DNA of 64,000 nt from an uncultured Nitrospirales bacterium (GTDB taxonomy: Bacteria > Nitrospirota > Nitrospiria > Nitrospirales > UBA8639): contig OX638327.1 of assembly GCA_951812745.1 (NCBI GenBank), positions 2,257,501-2,321,500 on the forward strand. The letters run 5' to 3'. The notes below the pieces were generated by a model. It did not search any database. It was given only the letters and a program-made list of their open reading frames with translations, and was not told the origin of the DNA. Below are positions 34,390 to 43,622 of the stretch, one piece after another (position 1 is the stretch's first letter; the number at the start of each line of letters is the position of its first letter). Position numbers and translations under genes: made by a program.

Positions 34390-35466
34390 CTAGCCGTTAA
34401 CGGAACTCAACTCGATTTCATCCCGGCCTGTCTGCGGATGGTGCTCCGGATAGAATTGCCGGCAATACCGTCGATACGCTCCAATTTCCCCGTCCGAGCG
34501 ACAGAGCAGCGGGCGGGGCCGATAGTGTTTTCGGCCCCAGATCACGACGTCCTGCAACACGTCCCGCTTCTGGGCAGCCATAATGATTTTGTTCATGAGC
34601 CTGGTGCGCAGGCGCAACGGCAGGAAACGCATGCCCACGATCGGCCGCTTCGGTTTCAGTATGTGCCGTACCTGGCTGACCAGCACCAGTTCGACGAGTC
34701 TGCCGTCGATGGGCGTTGCGAGCACCCACAAACGCGTATGCATGTCGATCGCATGCTCGTGAACCTCGACGAACGAATAGCCCAACCCGTGCACGTGGGT
34801 GACGGCGGAAACATCGTACGTGAAGACCTTGATCCCGGCGATGGTCTGGGTTCGTTTGAAGTCGAAGCAACTCTTGAGGTAAGCGCCGTCTATTGAGACC
34901 GGTCCGATCCCGTGCACGCTGTTGTAGCCATGCACGTAGCGCAGATGTCCGAGGTCCACGGAATTCTCGGTCGTTTCCTGGGGATGCCCCGGGAACCGGA
35001 AACTTCGGAATTCCAAATCGGTCCAGTCGGTACCGGTGGGTGGCGCGTCTGGAAGCTCCCATTGCGGCGGCCGGCCGCCGTTGCCCCACCAGGCAAAAAC
35101 CAGACCCAGAATTTCGCGCGTCGGGAAGACCTTCAGTCTGGCAGTTCCGGGCGGCGGCGCATAGGGCGTGGCCACGCATTGGCCGGTGACATCGTACTCG
35201 AAGCCGTGGAACGGACAGACGAGGCAGCCGTTGCGCACGCGGCCTCCGGCTTCCGGCCCCAGTTCGGAGCCCAGATGCGGGCAGATCGCCTCGGCCACAC
35301 AGATGTCCCCGTCCTCGTTGCACCATGCGACAATTTCCTCGCCCAGCCAGGTTTTTTGAAACAACTTCTCCCGCTCGATCGTTTTGCGGCTGGCGATGAA
35401 ATACCAGCCTTCCGGAAAGGGAGAAAGCAAGGGGGGGGCGTTACGCTCGTCTCGACTGGTTGTCAT
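34390..35466 (-). CDS. Rieske non-heme iron oxygenase, sterol-acting type
   Basis: Encodes 358 residues. The Rieske [2Fe-2S] ligands are C62-x-H64 and C84-x2-H87. The mononuclear iron site is N168-x2-D171-x2-H174-x4-H179. The layout and C-terminal domain resemble the single-component oxygenases of steroid metabolism: cholesterol 7-desaturase (DAF-36/Neverland), KshA, and the bacterial sterol C-4 demethylase SdmA. A reductase partner is not adjacent. It is downstream of, and probably cotranscribed with, the outer-membrane protein gene (114 bases). A fragment of a second copy of this gene survives at 29730. The exact reaction cannot be assigned. Confidence 0.85.
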   Translation of the reverse strand: MTTSRDERNAPPLLSPFPEGWYFIASRKTIEREKLFQKTWLGEEIVAWCNEDGDICVAEAICPHLGSELGPEAGGRVRNGCLVCPFHGFEYDVTGQCVATPYAPPPGTARLKVFPTREILGLVFAWWGNGGRPPQWELPDAPPTGTDWTDLEFRSFRFPGHPQETTENSVDLGHLRYVHGYNSVHGIGPVSIDGAYLKSCFDFKRTQTIAGIKVFTYDVSAVTHVHGLGYSFVEVHEHAIDMHTRLWVLATPIDGRLVELVLVSQVRHILKPKRPIVGMRFLPLRLRTRLMNKIIMAAQKRDVLQDVVIWGRKHYRPRPLLCRSDGEIGAYRRYCRQFYPEHHPQTGRDEIELSSVNG

Positions 35467-35580
35467 GGGTATCCGCCATCCCCCGGTCCGGAGGCTGCGG
35501 CTTCGCTGACCGGCAACCGCTTAAGGATCACGCCATTGCATTCTGTGTCCCGTCCGGACGTTCAGAGTCTGCATGGACGC

Positions 35581-36480
35581 CTAGAATCGATAGCGTACGC
35601 CGATCTCGAAGAGATGAACTTGCATATCAGTCGTCGCCGTGGCCGTTGCACCCATGGCACTTCTGCCGGTGAACTCCAACTGGTTGGATTTTAACAGGCG
35701 GTAGCCCAATTGGACGGTAATGGCATCGGTCACCTCATAGCCCAGCCCTGCGCCGACCTGATAGGCGAACACCGTATCGGTGCTGGAAAGTTCGGGTACA
35801 GTCCCCGGGTCCAGTTTGGCCTGGGCTATGGCCCCTTGTCGGATTCCTTCTTGGACTGCAGGAGGCAGTGAGGCGAAGCCAGGTGTTGCTTGTTGCGCTT
35901 GTAGGACCGCAAGCTCGTTCGCAGCCCCTTGCGCGACCTCGTTACGGTCATATTCCACGTCGCCCCAATCGACCTGGACGACACCGAGGCCGCCGCCGAT
36001 GTAGGGTTTCCAACGGGAACCGGTATCAAAGTCGTACCAGACATTCACCATGCCGCCCAGTTGGTTTGCCGAGCCGGACACGTCGATGGGATGATCCCCC
36101 TCAATATCAATTGTCCCTAGTCCCGGCACGGTAGTGGTCCGTCCCTTGTAGGTCAGATCGCCGATTGCGGCTCTGGCGAAGAACACTTCGCCATCGACAC
36201 GGAACCCTGTGCCGAATTCATAGCCCAGTGTACCGCTGACCCTGAACCCCGTCTTGTACGAGTTGACGGCGTCCGCCTTGTACGGGATTCCTCCCGCTTG
36301 CCCACGCTCGACGCTCTCCGAGTCGTCAATGAACATGACCGGTACGTTCAAGCCGACGTACCATCTCGAATCCGCAGCGCGCGCATCGGGTGTGAACAAC
36401 GGCAGAAGAAATATAGCAAGGACGGCCGCCGTAACGAAAATTCGTCTAAGCAGATTTGCACGATGGAAAGTCAGTCTCAT
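35581..36480 (-). CDS. Outer-membrane beta-barrel protein
   Basis: Encodes 299 residues. The signal peptide (hydrophobic core ~14-30) ends at DARA-ADS near residue 35. The mature part alternates aromatic strands (SRWYVGLNVPVMF; MVNVWYDFDTGSRWKPYIGGGLGVVQVDW) and ends in VRYRF, the classic C-terminal barrel signal recognised by BamA. It looks like an 8- to 10-strand OmpW/OmpA-type barrel. GGAG lies nine bases before ATG 36480. Its position between lipid-modifying and lipid-export genes suggests a role in outer-membrane lipid handling, which is inference. Confidence 0.85.
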   Translation of the reverse strand: MRLTFHRANLLRRIFVTAAVLAIFLLPLFTPDARAADSRWYVGLNVPVMFIDDSESVERGQAGGIPYKADAVNSYKTGFRVSGTLGYEFGTGFRVDGEVFFARAAIGDLTYKGRTTTVPGLGTIDIEGDHPIDVSGSANQLGGMVNVWYDFDTGSRWKPYIGGGLGVVQVDWGDVEYDRNEVAQGAANELAVLQAQQATPGFASLPPAVQEGIRQGAIAQAKLDPGTVPELSSTDTVFAYQVGAGLGYEVTDAITVQLGYRLLKSNQLEFTGRSAMGATATATTDMQVHLFEIGVRYRF

Positions 36481-36607
36481 GGCATCTCCTCGCTTTCAGC
36501 TCGACTGCTGTTTTCCTGATCGTGTCCCGAGGCGTGGGGTAGTAGCGTTTTGCTCCATGCAGCTTCCGGCGTGCTGGACAGGAACACTCAGGCTGTCTTA
36601 TGGGCGG

Positions 36608-36636
36608 CACTATAGCCTATTGGAGCTATAGAATCC
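36608..36636 (-). promoter_or_regulatory. Shared promoter element, copy 4 (minus, OMP-Rieske operon)
   Basis: On the minus strand TGGATT (36636-36631), a 17-base spacer and TATAGT (36613-36608). Downstream on that strand lies ACAGCCTGAGTGTTCC, a match to the core GCAGCCTGAGYGTYCC found after the plus-strand copies. Confidence 0.6.
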
Positions 36637-36719
36637 AGTGTCATGTATTGCACTCTTTGCAGTTACACTTAAAACTTTTTGGATGGTCCACTCGTCGTTC
36701 TGCTGGGCGAGGATGGCGC

Positions 36720-36748
36720 CGACGAGGCGGGGGCTTGCGGCCTCGTTG
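36720..36748. promoter_or_regulatory. Inverted repeat between divergent promoters, second block
   Basis: CGACGAGGC and GCCTCGTTG with the same 11-base spacer as at 30268-30296. It lies between the minus promoter (36608-36636) and plus promoter (36798-36826). Confidence 0.5.
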
Positions 36749-36797
36749 GGACGGGAGGCGCAGGAGCGGGTCTTCCAGTGAGTCCGATGCATGATAC

Positions 36798-36860
36798 TGG
36801 AATCTGCTATTTCGCTGAGCTATAATATCCCCCTCAGACTTCCTGCCGTGGCACCCTGAG
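36798..36860 (+). promoter_or_regulatory. Shared promoter-leader element, copy 5 (MMPL gene B)
   Basis: TGGAAT (36798-36803), 17-base spacer, TATAAT (36821-36826), then the dyad CTCAG (36833-36837)/CTGAG (36856-36860) with inner TGCC-GT-GGCA. Confidence 0.7.
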
Positions 36861-36894
36861 TGTTCCTTCCATCCCCTACGGAAGCTTAGTGGCG

Positions 36895-36981
36895 ATGATC
36901 GAAATGCACCTCCAGCACACAACCGCCAATGGAACCGGCTGGTTCGCCGCGGCGGCACGCCGCCGGACCGCGAAGCCATGA
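36895..36981 (+). CDS. 28-aa leader peptide coupled to MMPL gene B
   Basis: Counterpart of the frame at 30444-30530, with the same length and the same ATGA overlap with the transporter ATG at 36978. It differs by two residues (L for F, G for D). Conservation of length and overlap after duplication is the main support. Confidence 0.45.
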   Translation: MIEMHLQHTTANGTGWFAAAARRRTAKP

Positions 36982-37922
36982 CCTCCGTCACTCTGGACCG
37001 CTACACCGCGTTCATGTTGCGCCACCAATGGCTGGTCCTCGCGTCGGCCGTGGCGGTCATGCTGGTTCTGACGGCCGGTTTCCAATTCATCACCATCTCC
37101 AACGACTGGCGCGACATGTTGGACGAGGACAATCCTCAACTCGTTGCTTTCGACACCTTGGAGGACACCTACACGGCAACCAATGCGGCGATGATCGCAG
37201 TCGCGCCCAAGGGGGGGTCCGTCTTCACCCGCGAGGCGCTCGGCGCCATCGAGGAGTTGACCGAGGCCGCGTGGCGCGTGCCCTCGTCCACCCGGGTCGA
37301 CTCCCTGACCAACTATACCCACACCGAGTCGGTCGAGGACGACTTGACCGTCGAACAACTCGTGGATGACGCGGGATCGCTCAGCGATGACGACCTCGCG
37401 ACCGAGGCAACGGGGATCAGCCTGGTCTTCGCCCACCTGAACATACAGAACACCAAGAGCATGTTGGGGGTCACGGCCATGGCCCTCATTTCGCTGCTCC
37501 TGATCGGGATTTTCAGAAGCGTGCGCCTCGGCCTCGTCAGCCTCGTGCCCAACTTCATCCCCGCGACCATGGCCTTCGGCGTCTGGGGCTATCTGTACGG
37601 CGAGGTGGGGCCCGCCGGATCTCTCGTGACCGCGATCGCCTTCGGCGCCGTCGTCGACGACACGATTCACTTCATGAGCAATGAAGGCGCGTCGCGAGGG
37701 CCATTCCGCGTCCGAGGCGGTGCGCTACGCCTTCCGGTCGGTCAGGCGCTGTTCACAACGACCATGATGCTGGTACTGGGCTTCCTGGTGTTCGCTTCGT
37801 CGGGATTCGCGATCAGTTGGATGCTCGGCCTCCTGGTTGCGCTCACGATCGGCTTCGCGCTGCTCTGCGATTTCCTGCTCCTCCCGCCCTTATTGATAGC
37901 CCTCGACCGAAAGACACAATGA
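36978..37922 (+). pseudogene. MMPL/RND transporter copy B, internally deleted
   Basis: An open frame of 314 residues against 763 in copy A. Residues 1 to ~140 match the start of copy A, then the sequence jumps to the C-terminal transmembrane group. The jump lies at CGACCTCGCG (37391-37400), a ten-base string present in copy A at 30940-30949 and 32275-32284. Recombination between them removes 1335 bases, exactly 445 codons. A further stretch (FMSNEGASRGPFRVRGGALRLPVG) is read in a shifted frame that later returns. Both periplasmic domains and half of the helices are lost, so transport by this copy alone is unlikely. Confidence 0.85.
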
Positions 37923-38071
37923 TGCCTGCCCATCTCGCCCGATCGGTGAACGGGGTTTTCGCGCTTTGCCTAGCCATTCCGGTTTTGCTAGGCATGTCGC
38001 AATCGCCGCGCGGGATGACGCCACCCCCGAGGAAATCGGGTTGGAGCCATCTCGCCAACTATCTGAAATAA
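37919..38071 (+). CDS. 50-aa membrane or exported peptide
   Basis: The ATG at 37919 overlaps the MMPL-B stop (ATGA), and the frame ends at TAA 38069-38071, seven bases before the TPR gene. The N-terminal third (SVNGVFALCLAIPVLLGM) is a hydrophobic helix after a short basic start; the rest is basic and proline-rich (TPPPRKSGW). The homologous bases after MMPL-A are still recognisable, but the start codons have become TAGTGAGG. No family is recognised. Confidence 0.45.
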   Translation: MMPAHLARSVNGVFALCLAIPVLLGMSQSPRGMTPPPRKSGWSHLANYLK

Positions 38072-38078
38072 GCATTTC

Positions 38079-38819
38079 ATGAACACGTCCCTATTCCGCA
38101 CCTTCCTGACAATTCTCTACATGTTCATGCCGGCGGGGACCGCGGGCGCGCAGTCGATCGAAGAGGCACGCATCGTCTATGCCGAGGGCCGCTTCATGAA
38201 GGCCGCCGATCTTGCCCAGGTTCTCGACACCTCCGAAGGCTATGCATTGGCGGCCAATTCACTGGCGATTTACGGCTATTACATTGCGCCGGATAGCGAA
38301 AAGGAAGGCTTGTTCAAGCGAGCCGAAAAACTCGCGCGAAAGGCGAGCCGGCTCGACGCGGCCAACCCGGAAGCCCATCTCCAATTAGCCCATGCCATGG
38401 GACGTCACGCGCAGGTGATGGGAACATTGAAGGCATTGAACGAGGGCTACGCCAGCCAAGTGCGCGATGCCATTCAAGAGGCGCTTCGGCTGGACCCGGA
38501 CATGGCAGCCGCCCATTTGAGCTTCGCCGCCTGGCATGCGGGAGCCGTCAGCAAAGGCGGACTCTTAGCCCGTCTGCTCTATGGGGCGAACGAAGAGGAC
38601 GCTCGCGCACATTTCGAGCGGGCCCTCGAATTGGCGCCTCAAGAGAAGATCGTGCTTTTCGAGTACGCATTTGGCCTTCTGAGCCTGGATGCCGATCACA
38701 ACCGCGAGAAAGCGCGCGACCTGCTCAAACGCGGGATACAATTACCTTCGAAAGACGCCCACGATCGCATCATTCACCGGAAGGCGGTCGAGCGGCTGAC
38801 GGCTCTCGACGGCGGATAA
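38079..38819 (+). CDS. Exported TPR-like helical protein
   Basis: Encodes 246 residues. The signal peptide (FLTILYMFMPAGTAGA) is cleaved near residue 24, so the protein is periplasmic or outer-membrane-associated. The mature part is all-helical with TPR-type repeats, for example KASRLDAANPEAHLQLAHAMGRHA, EALRLDPDMAAAHLSFAAWHA and FERALELAPQEKIVLFEYAFGLL. It is in an operon with MMPL-B and the 50-residue peptide. By analogy with BstC beside BstA in methanotroph sterol transport, it could be the periplasmic partner of the MMPL transporter. The analogy is architectural, not established by identity. Confidence 0.78.
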   Translation: MNTSLFRTFLTILYMFMPAGTAGAQSIEEARIVYAEGRFMKAADLAQVLDTSEGYALAANSLAIYGYYIAPDSEKEGLFKRAEKLARKASRLDAANPEAHLQLAHAMGRHAQVMGTLKALNEGYASQVRDAIQEALRLDPDMAAAHLSFAAWHAGAVSKGGLLARLLYGANEEDARAHFERALELAPQEKIVLFEYAFGLLSLDADHNREKARDLLKRGIQLPSKDAHDRIIHRKAVERLTALDGG

Positions 38820-39180
38820 CTCGGCTGGGAGCGCCAACACCCTCGGCGGGTGGCCCATGGCGCATCCAAAGAACGCCGCCGGCAATAACCGGTGTTATGG
38901 CCCCCCTCCCCCAGGACCGTTTTACACGAAACAAAATCCTGGATTCCTGCTTTCGCAGGAATCCTCCATGCAAGCTCGCCACCTGCACACTAAGGGATGA
39001 AAATGGGACCACTCGCACTAGTCTGTCATCCTTGTCAATGTTCAGTCATTCGTTGACAGTCTTTGCCTGCATGAGGGAGAAGCCACCATCCTGCGCAATC
39101 CGCCTCATCTGTCATCCTGAGCTTGGCCTGAGCGGAGCGAAGCAACTGTGTTGAATGCACACCAGATCGCTTCTCGGTTT
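38820..39180. repeat. Gene-free stretch with hairpin and dispersed repeats
   Basis: No supported gene. It holds a perfect hairpin GGATTCCTGC-TTTC-GCAGGAATCC (about 38940-38963). Copy 2 of the CTGTCATCCTTGT...TTCGTTGACAG repeat is at 39022-39062, and a GTCATCCTGAGC...GAGCGGAGCGAAGC string is near 39114-39145. The IS110 gene follows at 39181. Confidence 0.6.
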
Positions 39181-40260
<1,080 letters not shown>

Positions 40261-40356
40261 GGACACACAAGGATCTCGGCGTTGAGGCGTTCGGTGGTTG
40301 GGCAAGAGATTCTTCGCCTCCGGCTCAGAATGACCATTCTGGTGTCGGCGTCCCTT

Positions 40357-40405
40357 CATTCGGTCAACGAATCACTGAACACAGACAAGGATGACAGACG
40401 CAGGC
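40357..40405 (-). repeat. Dispersed repeat, copy 3 (inverted)
   Basis: Minus-strand reading CTGTCATCCTTGTCTGTGTT, CAGTGATTCGTTGACCG, GAATGAAGG. It is opposite in orientation to copy 2 on the other side of the IS110 gene, and it shares the GAATGAAGG extension with copy 1. Confidence 0.6.
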
Positions 40406-40446
40406 TATTGCTGGCTATTTTCATACCAGGATGATAGTGTGGCGAG

Positions 40447-40968
40447 ATGATGGCACGTCACGTTTCACCCTCGATTTCGCTTTTGATCTTCTTCCTTTGG
40501 TTGCCTGAACTGCTCCTCGCTGCGAATACGACGTCCACGCCGCAACCGGGCTTTCAGGGGATTCCCTGGGGAAGTGCGTTGGCTGAACTGTCTCAACTCG
40601 TCCTTGTCGAGCCTGACGGTCGGGTCGATATTTTTGAATATCAGGAAGGCCCGCCGCAGTTTGCGAACGAACCGGTCGAATCCATCAAGTTCTACGCCAT
40701 CGATGCCAAATTTGCTCGGGTGATGATCCGGTACCGAACCGAAGAAACGCACAACCGGATCAAGGAAGCTCTGGAGTCGGAATTCGGGAAAATTCAACAC
40801 AGCCCCGGCTCGATGATCCGGGGGCTGAACCAGGAATACTCCTGGCGTCTCGAGGAAACCGAAATCGGTTTGAGTTACCGGGGACTGGGAGAACGCGGGT
40901 TGCTGATGATTCAGAGCCGTATCCTAGCGCCGCGGTTTCTCGATCTGTTGAGCGACCATACGCATTAG
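40447..40968 (+). CDS. Exported hypothetical protein
   Basis: Encodes 173 residues with a signal peptide (SISLLIFFLWLPELLLA, cleavage near residue 25). The mature part starts with FQGIPWGSALAELSQL, a motif seen in periplasmic proteins of unknown function in which FxGIxWGt begins an alpha-beta repeat, and it appears to hold two such halves (SIKFYAIDAKFARVMIRY; YSWRLEETEIGLSYR). It is convergent with the PLP decarboxylase gene. No function is proposed. Confidence 0.65.
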   Translation: MMARHVSPSISLLIFFLWLPELLLAANTTSTPQPGFQGIPWGSALAELSQLVLVEPDGRVDIFEYQEGPPQFANEPVESIKFYAIDAKFARVMIRYRTEETHNRIKEALESEFGKIQHSPGSMIRGLNQEYSWRLEETEIGLSYRGLGERGLLMIQSRILAPRFLDLLSDHTH

Positions 40969-40985
40969 CCCACGACGCCAGCGGC

Positions 40986-42626
40986 TTAGCCCTCGATCTG
41001 ATTCCTGGCTTCCAACACCTTCCGAACGACCACTTCGATTTGTTCCTCATCGGCAAAGGGGGAAAGGATAAAGGATTTCAACGCCACGATCGGCTCCCCG
41101 TATTCCGAAGTACGATAGCAATCCGTTAAGGACAACATCGCCCCCCGTCCTTCCATCGCCTCTTGATGGACGTACTGGAACACCTGCCGGTTATACTCAT
41201 TGTGCGATCTCAACATCTCTCGATTGGCAACGTCTTTGCTTTCCGCCTCTTTGATCCGAAACGTATCGATCCCATGAGGATACACCCGAAACAGGGTCAC
41301 CGGGCCGAAATTTTCCCGATTCAAGACCGTGGTACAATCGTGCCCCTCCAAATGTTCACGGAGCAACTGGGCCATCTCCACAATGTGGCCGATAATGACT
41401 TGCAAGCCTTGCTTCCCGAACAATTTCATATTTGCCAGTGCCGCGAGAATCCCGCCTCCCGCGCGAGAGGTCTCGACGGTATACAGCCCCGGCCGGTGGG
41501 TTCCGAATTGATAGAGATACGGCATCTGCTCTTGAGGCCGATGAATGAAGTCCAGGTCGTCACGATGTTTGAACAACACCAGGCTCGAGATATACGGGGC
41601 AAACCCCGATTTGTGAAAATCGATCCCCACGCTGTCGGCCAGAGCCAAACGGTGGATGGGAACACGCGCCCCGGCCAACGCGCGAAGGGTGCGCGGTCGG
41701 AATCCTAAGGCATTGCGCTCGAAATCATAGTCGTTAAATACCGACCAGGCCCAGCCGATCACGGCATCGGCGTGAACGTGGGGTCGGTACGGAAGCTGAA
41801 ATTCGTTCACCAATTCATCGCGCACCGCCACGATCCCGGCAAGATCGTCAAGCCCAAAGGCATCGGTGGTCCCCATGGTGGCGATCACGGCGGCGATTTT
41901 CCCGCCCCGTCTGAGGATCGTCCTGGCTTGCTCTCGAAAGGCCTCGACTCTCATGGCGTTTCGCGAGTCCGTGGGAACCGTGACGACACTCTGCGATCCG
42001 AGGCCCAACCACCCCGCAATGTTGTATCGACAATAATGACTGGCCTCGCTGGCAAAGATGACCGCGTCCTCCCGCACTCCTGACGTCATGGCGCCGGGGA
42101 TCGCTTTTTCCAATCCGATTTTGGCGCCGTAAAGCGTCGTGCCGGTCCCGCCGAAGGTGAACACCCCTCCGGCGCGATCAGGCTCGTATCCCACGAGACG
42201 CGCGGTCATCGCCACCATCTCCACTTCCGCCAGGGCCAAGCGGTGACTATATTCGTCCCATCCGAGATTGGGGTTATACAAGGACGCTAAAAGAACCCCG
42301 ATCAGAGAGGAGATGGTCGGCGGAGGGACCACGTTCTGTTGCGTGTGGGGATGTCCGGGAATGGTCAACCCCGAACAATACGACACCAGCTCAGCGGTGA
42401 CGTCCTCGACACTCAGGCCGCTATCGGGAAGACTCGCTTCCCGAGCCTTGGCATAGTCCAGGGGCATTCGTTGCCCCAGAATGGGCCGCTCACTTTTCAG
42501 CTCGTCCATCGCATCCATCGCGCGCATGACGCTATGGACAAAGTAGCTGTCATGAACGCGATCGGAAATCGGCTGAGGAAAGCAGACGCGGATCCTGGCC
42601 AACAGGTCGCGGTACGGTGCGGTCAT
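40986..42626 (-). CDS. PLP-dependent group II decarboxylase
   Basis: Fold-type I PLP enzyme of the glutamate/tyrosine/aromatic amino acid decarboxylase family, 546 residues from the start chosen. The PLP-binding histidine and aspartate are in the FASEASHYCRYN and HVHADAVIGWAW segments. The Schiff-base lysine is in DSVGIDFHKSGFAPY. The frame extends to 42671, but GGAGGG seven bases before ATG 42626 decides the start. The closest functional type (glutamate, aromatic or diaminobutyrate decarboxylase) cannot be fixed. It is divergent from a 2OG-oxygenase-like gene, so the two may share a regulatory region and a pathway. Confidence 0.85.
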   Translation of the reverse strand: MTAPYRDLLARIRVCFPQPISDRVHDSYFVHSVMRAMDAMDELKSERPILGQRMPLDYAKAREASLPDSGLSVEDVTAELVSYCSGLTIPGHPHTQQNVVPPPTISSLIGVLLASLYNPNLGWDEYSHRLALAEVEMVAMTARLVGYEPDRAGGVFTFGGTGTTLYGAKIGLEKAIPGAMTSGVREDAVIFASEASHYCRYNIAGWLGLGSQSVVTVPTDSRNAMRVEAFREQARTILRRGGKIAAVIATMGTTDAFGLDDLAGIVAVRDELVNEFQLPYRPHVHADAVIGWAWSVFNDYDFERNALGFRPRTLRALAGARVPIHRLALADSVGIDFHKSGFAPYISSLVLFKHRDDLDFIHRPQEQMPYLYQFGTHRPGLYTVETSRAGGGILAALANMKLFGKQGLQVIIGHIVEMAQLLREHLEGHDCTTVLNRENFGPVTLFRVYPHGIDTFRIKEAESKDVANREMLRSHNEYNRQVFQYVHQEAMEGRGAMLSLTDCYRTSEYGEPIVALKSFILSPFADEEQIEVVVRKVLEARNQIEG

Positions 42627-42779
42627 ACCTTGTTCCCTCCTTGTACTCTTCGGGGATCTCGAACGAGTCACACGTCAAATGGCATTGTATACTATTGTAC
42701 CAGGGAGAGAGTCTCTAGACCGACGTCGTTGCTGTATGGAAGACCATCCCATTGACGCACGAGGATCCGATGGCGCACC

Positions 42780-43580
42780 ATGGCGGAAATCCGTCACGTG
42801 GACAAGGAATCGCTCGTGCCACCCTCTCCTGAAACCTTCGCGATCAATCCCGACTGCCAAGTTTCCATCGAACAGATCGGCCTGGGCCGTCACAAGGTGG
42901 TCATGGTCGACGGGTTCTACCGGTATCCCGACCAGGTTCTGCAACTGGCCTTGGATCTTCCGTATACCGATCGATTCGAGATCGTCGGCAACTTTCCCGG
43001 CGTTCGGGCGTCGGTCAACGTCGAGACCGGGTCGATCGTGGATGCGATCAGTGACTTCTGGGGCATGAAACTGCACCCGTTTTTCGCCCCCCAGCCGGTC
43101 GTGTTTCAAGGCATCACCAACCAGCAGTACCGCCTCAACGTAGGGCAGCGTCAGCCCCATATCGACCAGGACGTGACCGCCATGGTCTACCTGAACCCCG
43201 CCGACTCCTGCATGGGCGGAACCGGCCTGTACCGTCACGTGCCCACGGGTTTGGAACGAGTGCCCATCGTGCCGGACCGGGAGATTCGCGAACTGGCCGA
43301 CAGGTTGGAACTCAGCGACGAATTTCTCAACAGTGCGGAGGGCTATGAAAATTTTCAGAACAGCATGATCTTTAACCCCTTGTTTGCCAACCGGGAGAAT
43401 GCCTATATCAATGACGGGAACGCCTATTGGGAACTCCTCTTCCTCATCCCCATGAAGCCCAATCGTCTGATCATTTTCGATGGGCGCTGCTTTCATTCAC
43501 AGCACATCACGGCCGACCAGTACACCCAGGCCTTCCGGGTCAACCAGGTCCTGTATCTCAGCCAGAAGCCAAAATCCTGA
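42780..43580 (+). CDS. 2OG-Fe(II) oxygenase-like protein (DUF6445 type)
   Basis: Encodes 266 residues. The jelly-roll facial triad is suggested by RQPHIDQDVTAMVYLNP (HxD) and, ~120 residues later, CFHSQHITADQYTQAFRVNQVLYL, which has the distal histidine and the 2-oxoglutarate-binding arginine. The family is usually labelled DUF6445, without a known substrate. Divergent to a PLP decarboxylase, it might hydroxylate an amino acid or amine product. The ATG at 42780 was taken as start, with no strong ribosome-binding site seen. Confidence 0.7.
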   Translation: MAEIRHVDKESLVPPSPETFAINPDCQVSIEQIGLGRHKVVMVDGFYRYPDQVLQLALDLPYTDRFEIVGNFPGVRASVNVETGSIVDAISDFWGMKLHPFFAPQPVVFQGITNQQYRLNVGQRQPHIDQDVTAMVYLNPADSCMGGTGLYRHVPTGLERVPIVPDREIRELADRLELSDEFLNSAEGYENFQNSMIFNPLFANRENAYINDGNAYWELLFLIPMKPNRLIIFDGRCFHSQHITADQYTQAFRVNQVLYLSQKPKS

Positions 43581-43622
43581 TCGTCCCGTCAGGCGTGTCT
43601 GTGTTCAGTCATGCGACATGTT

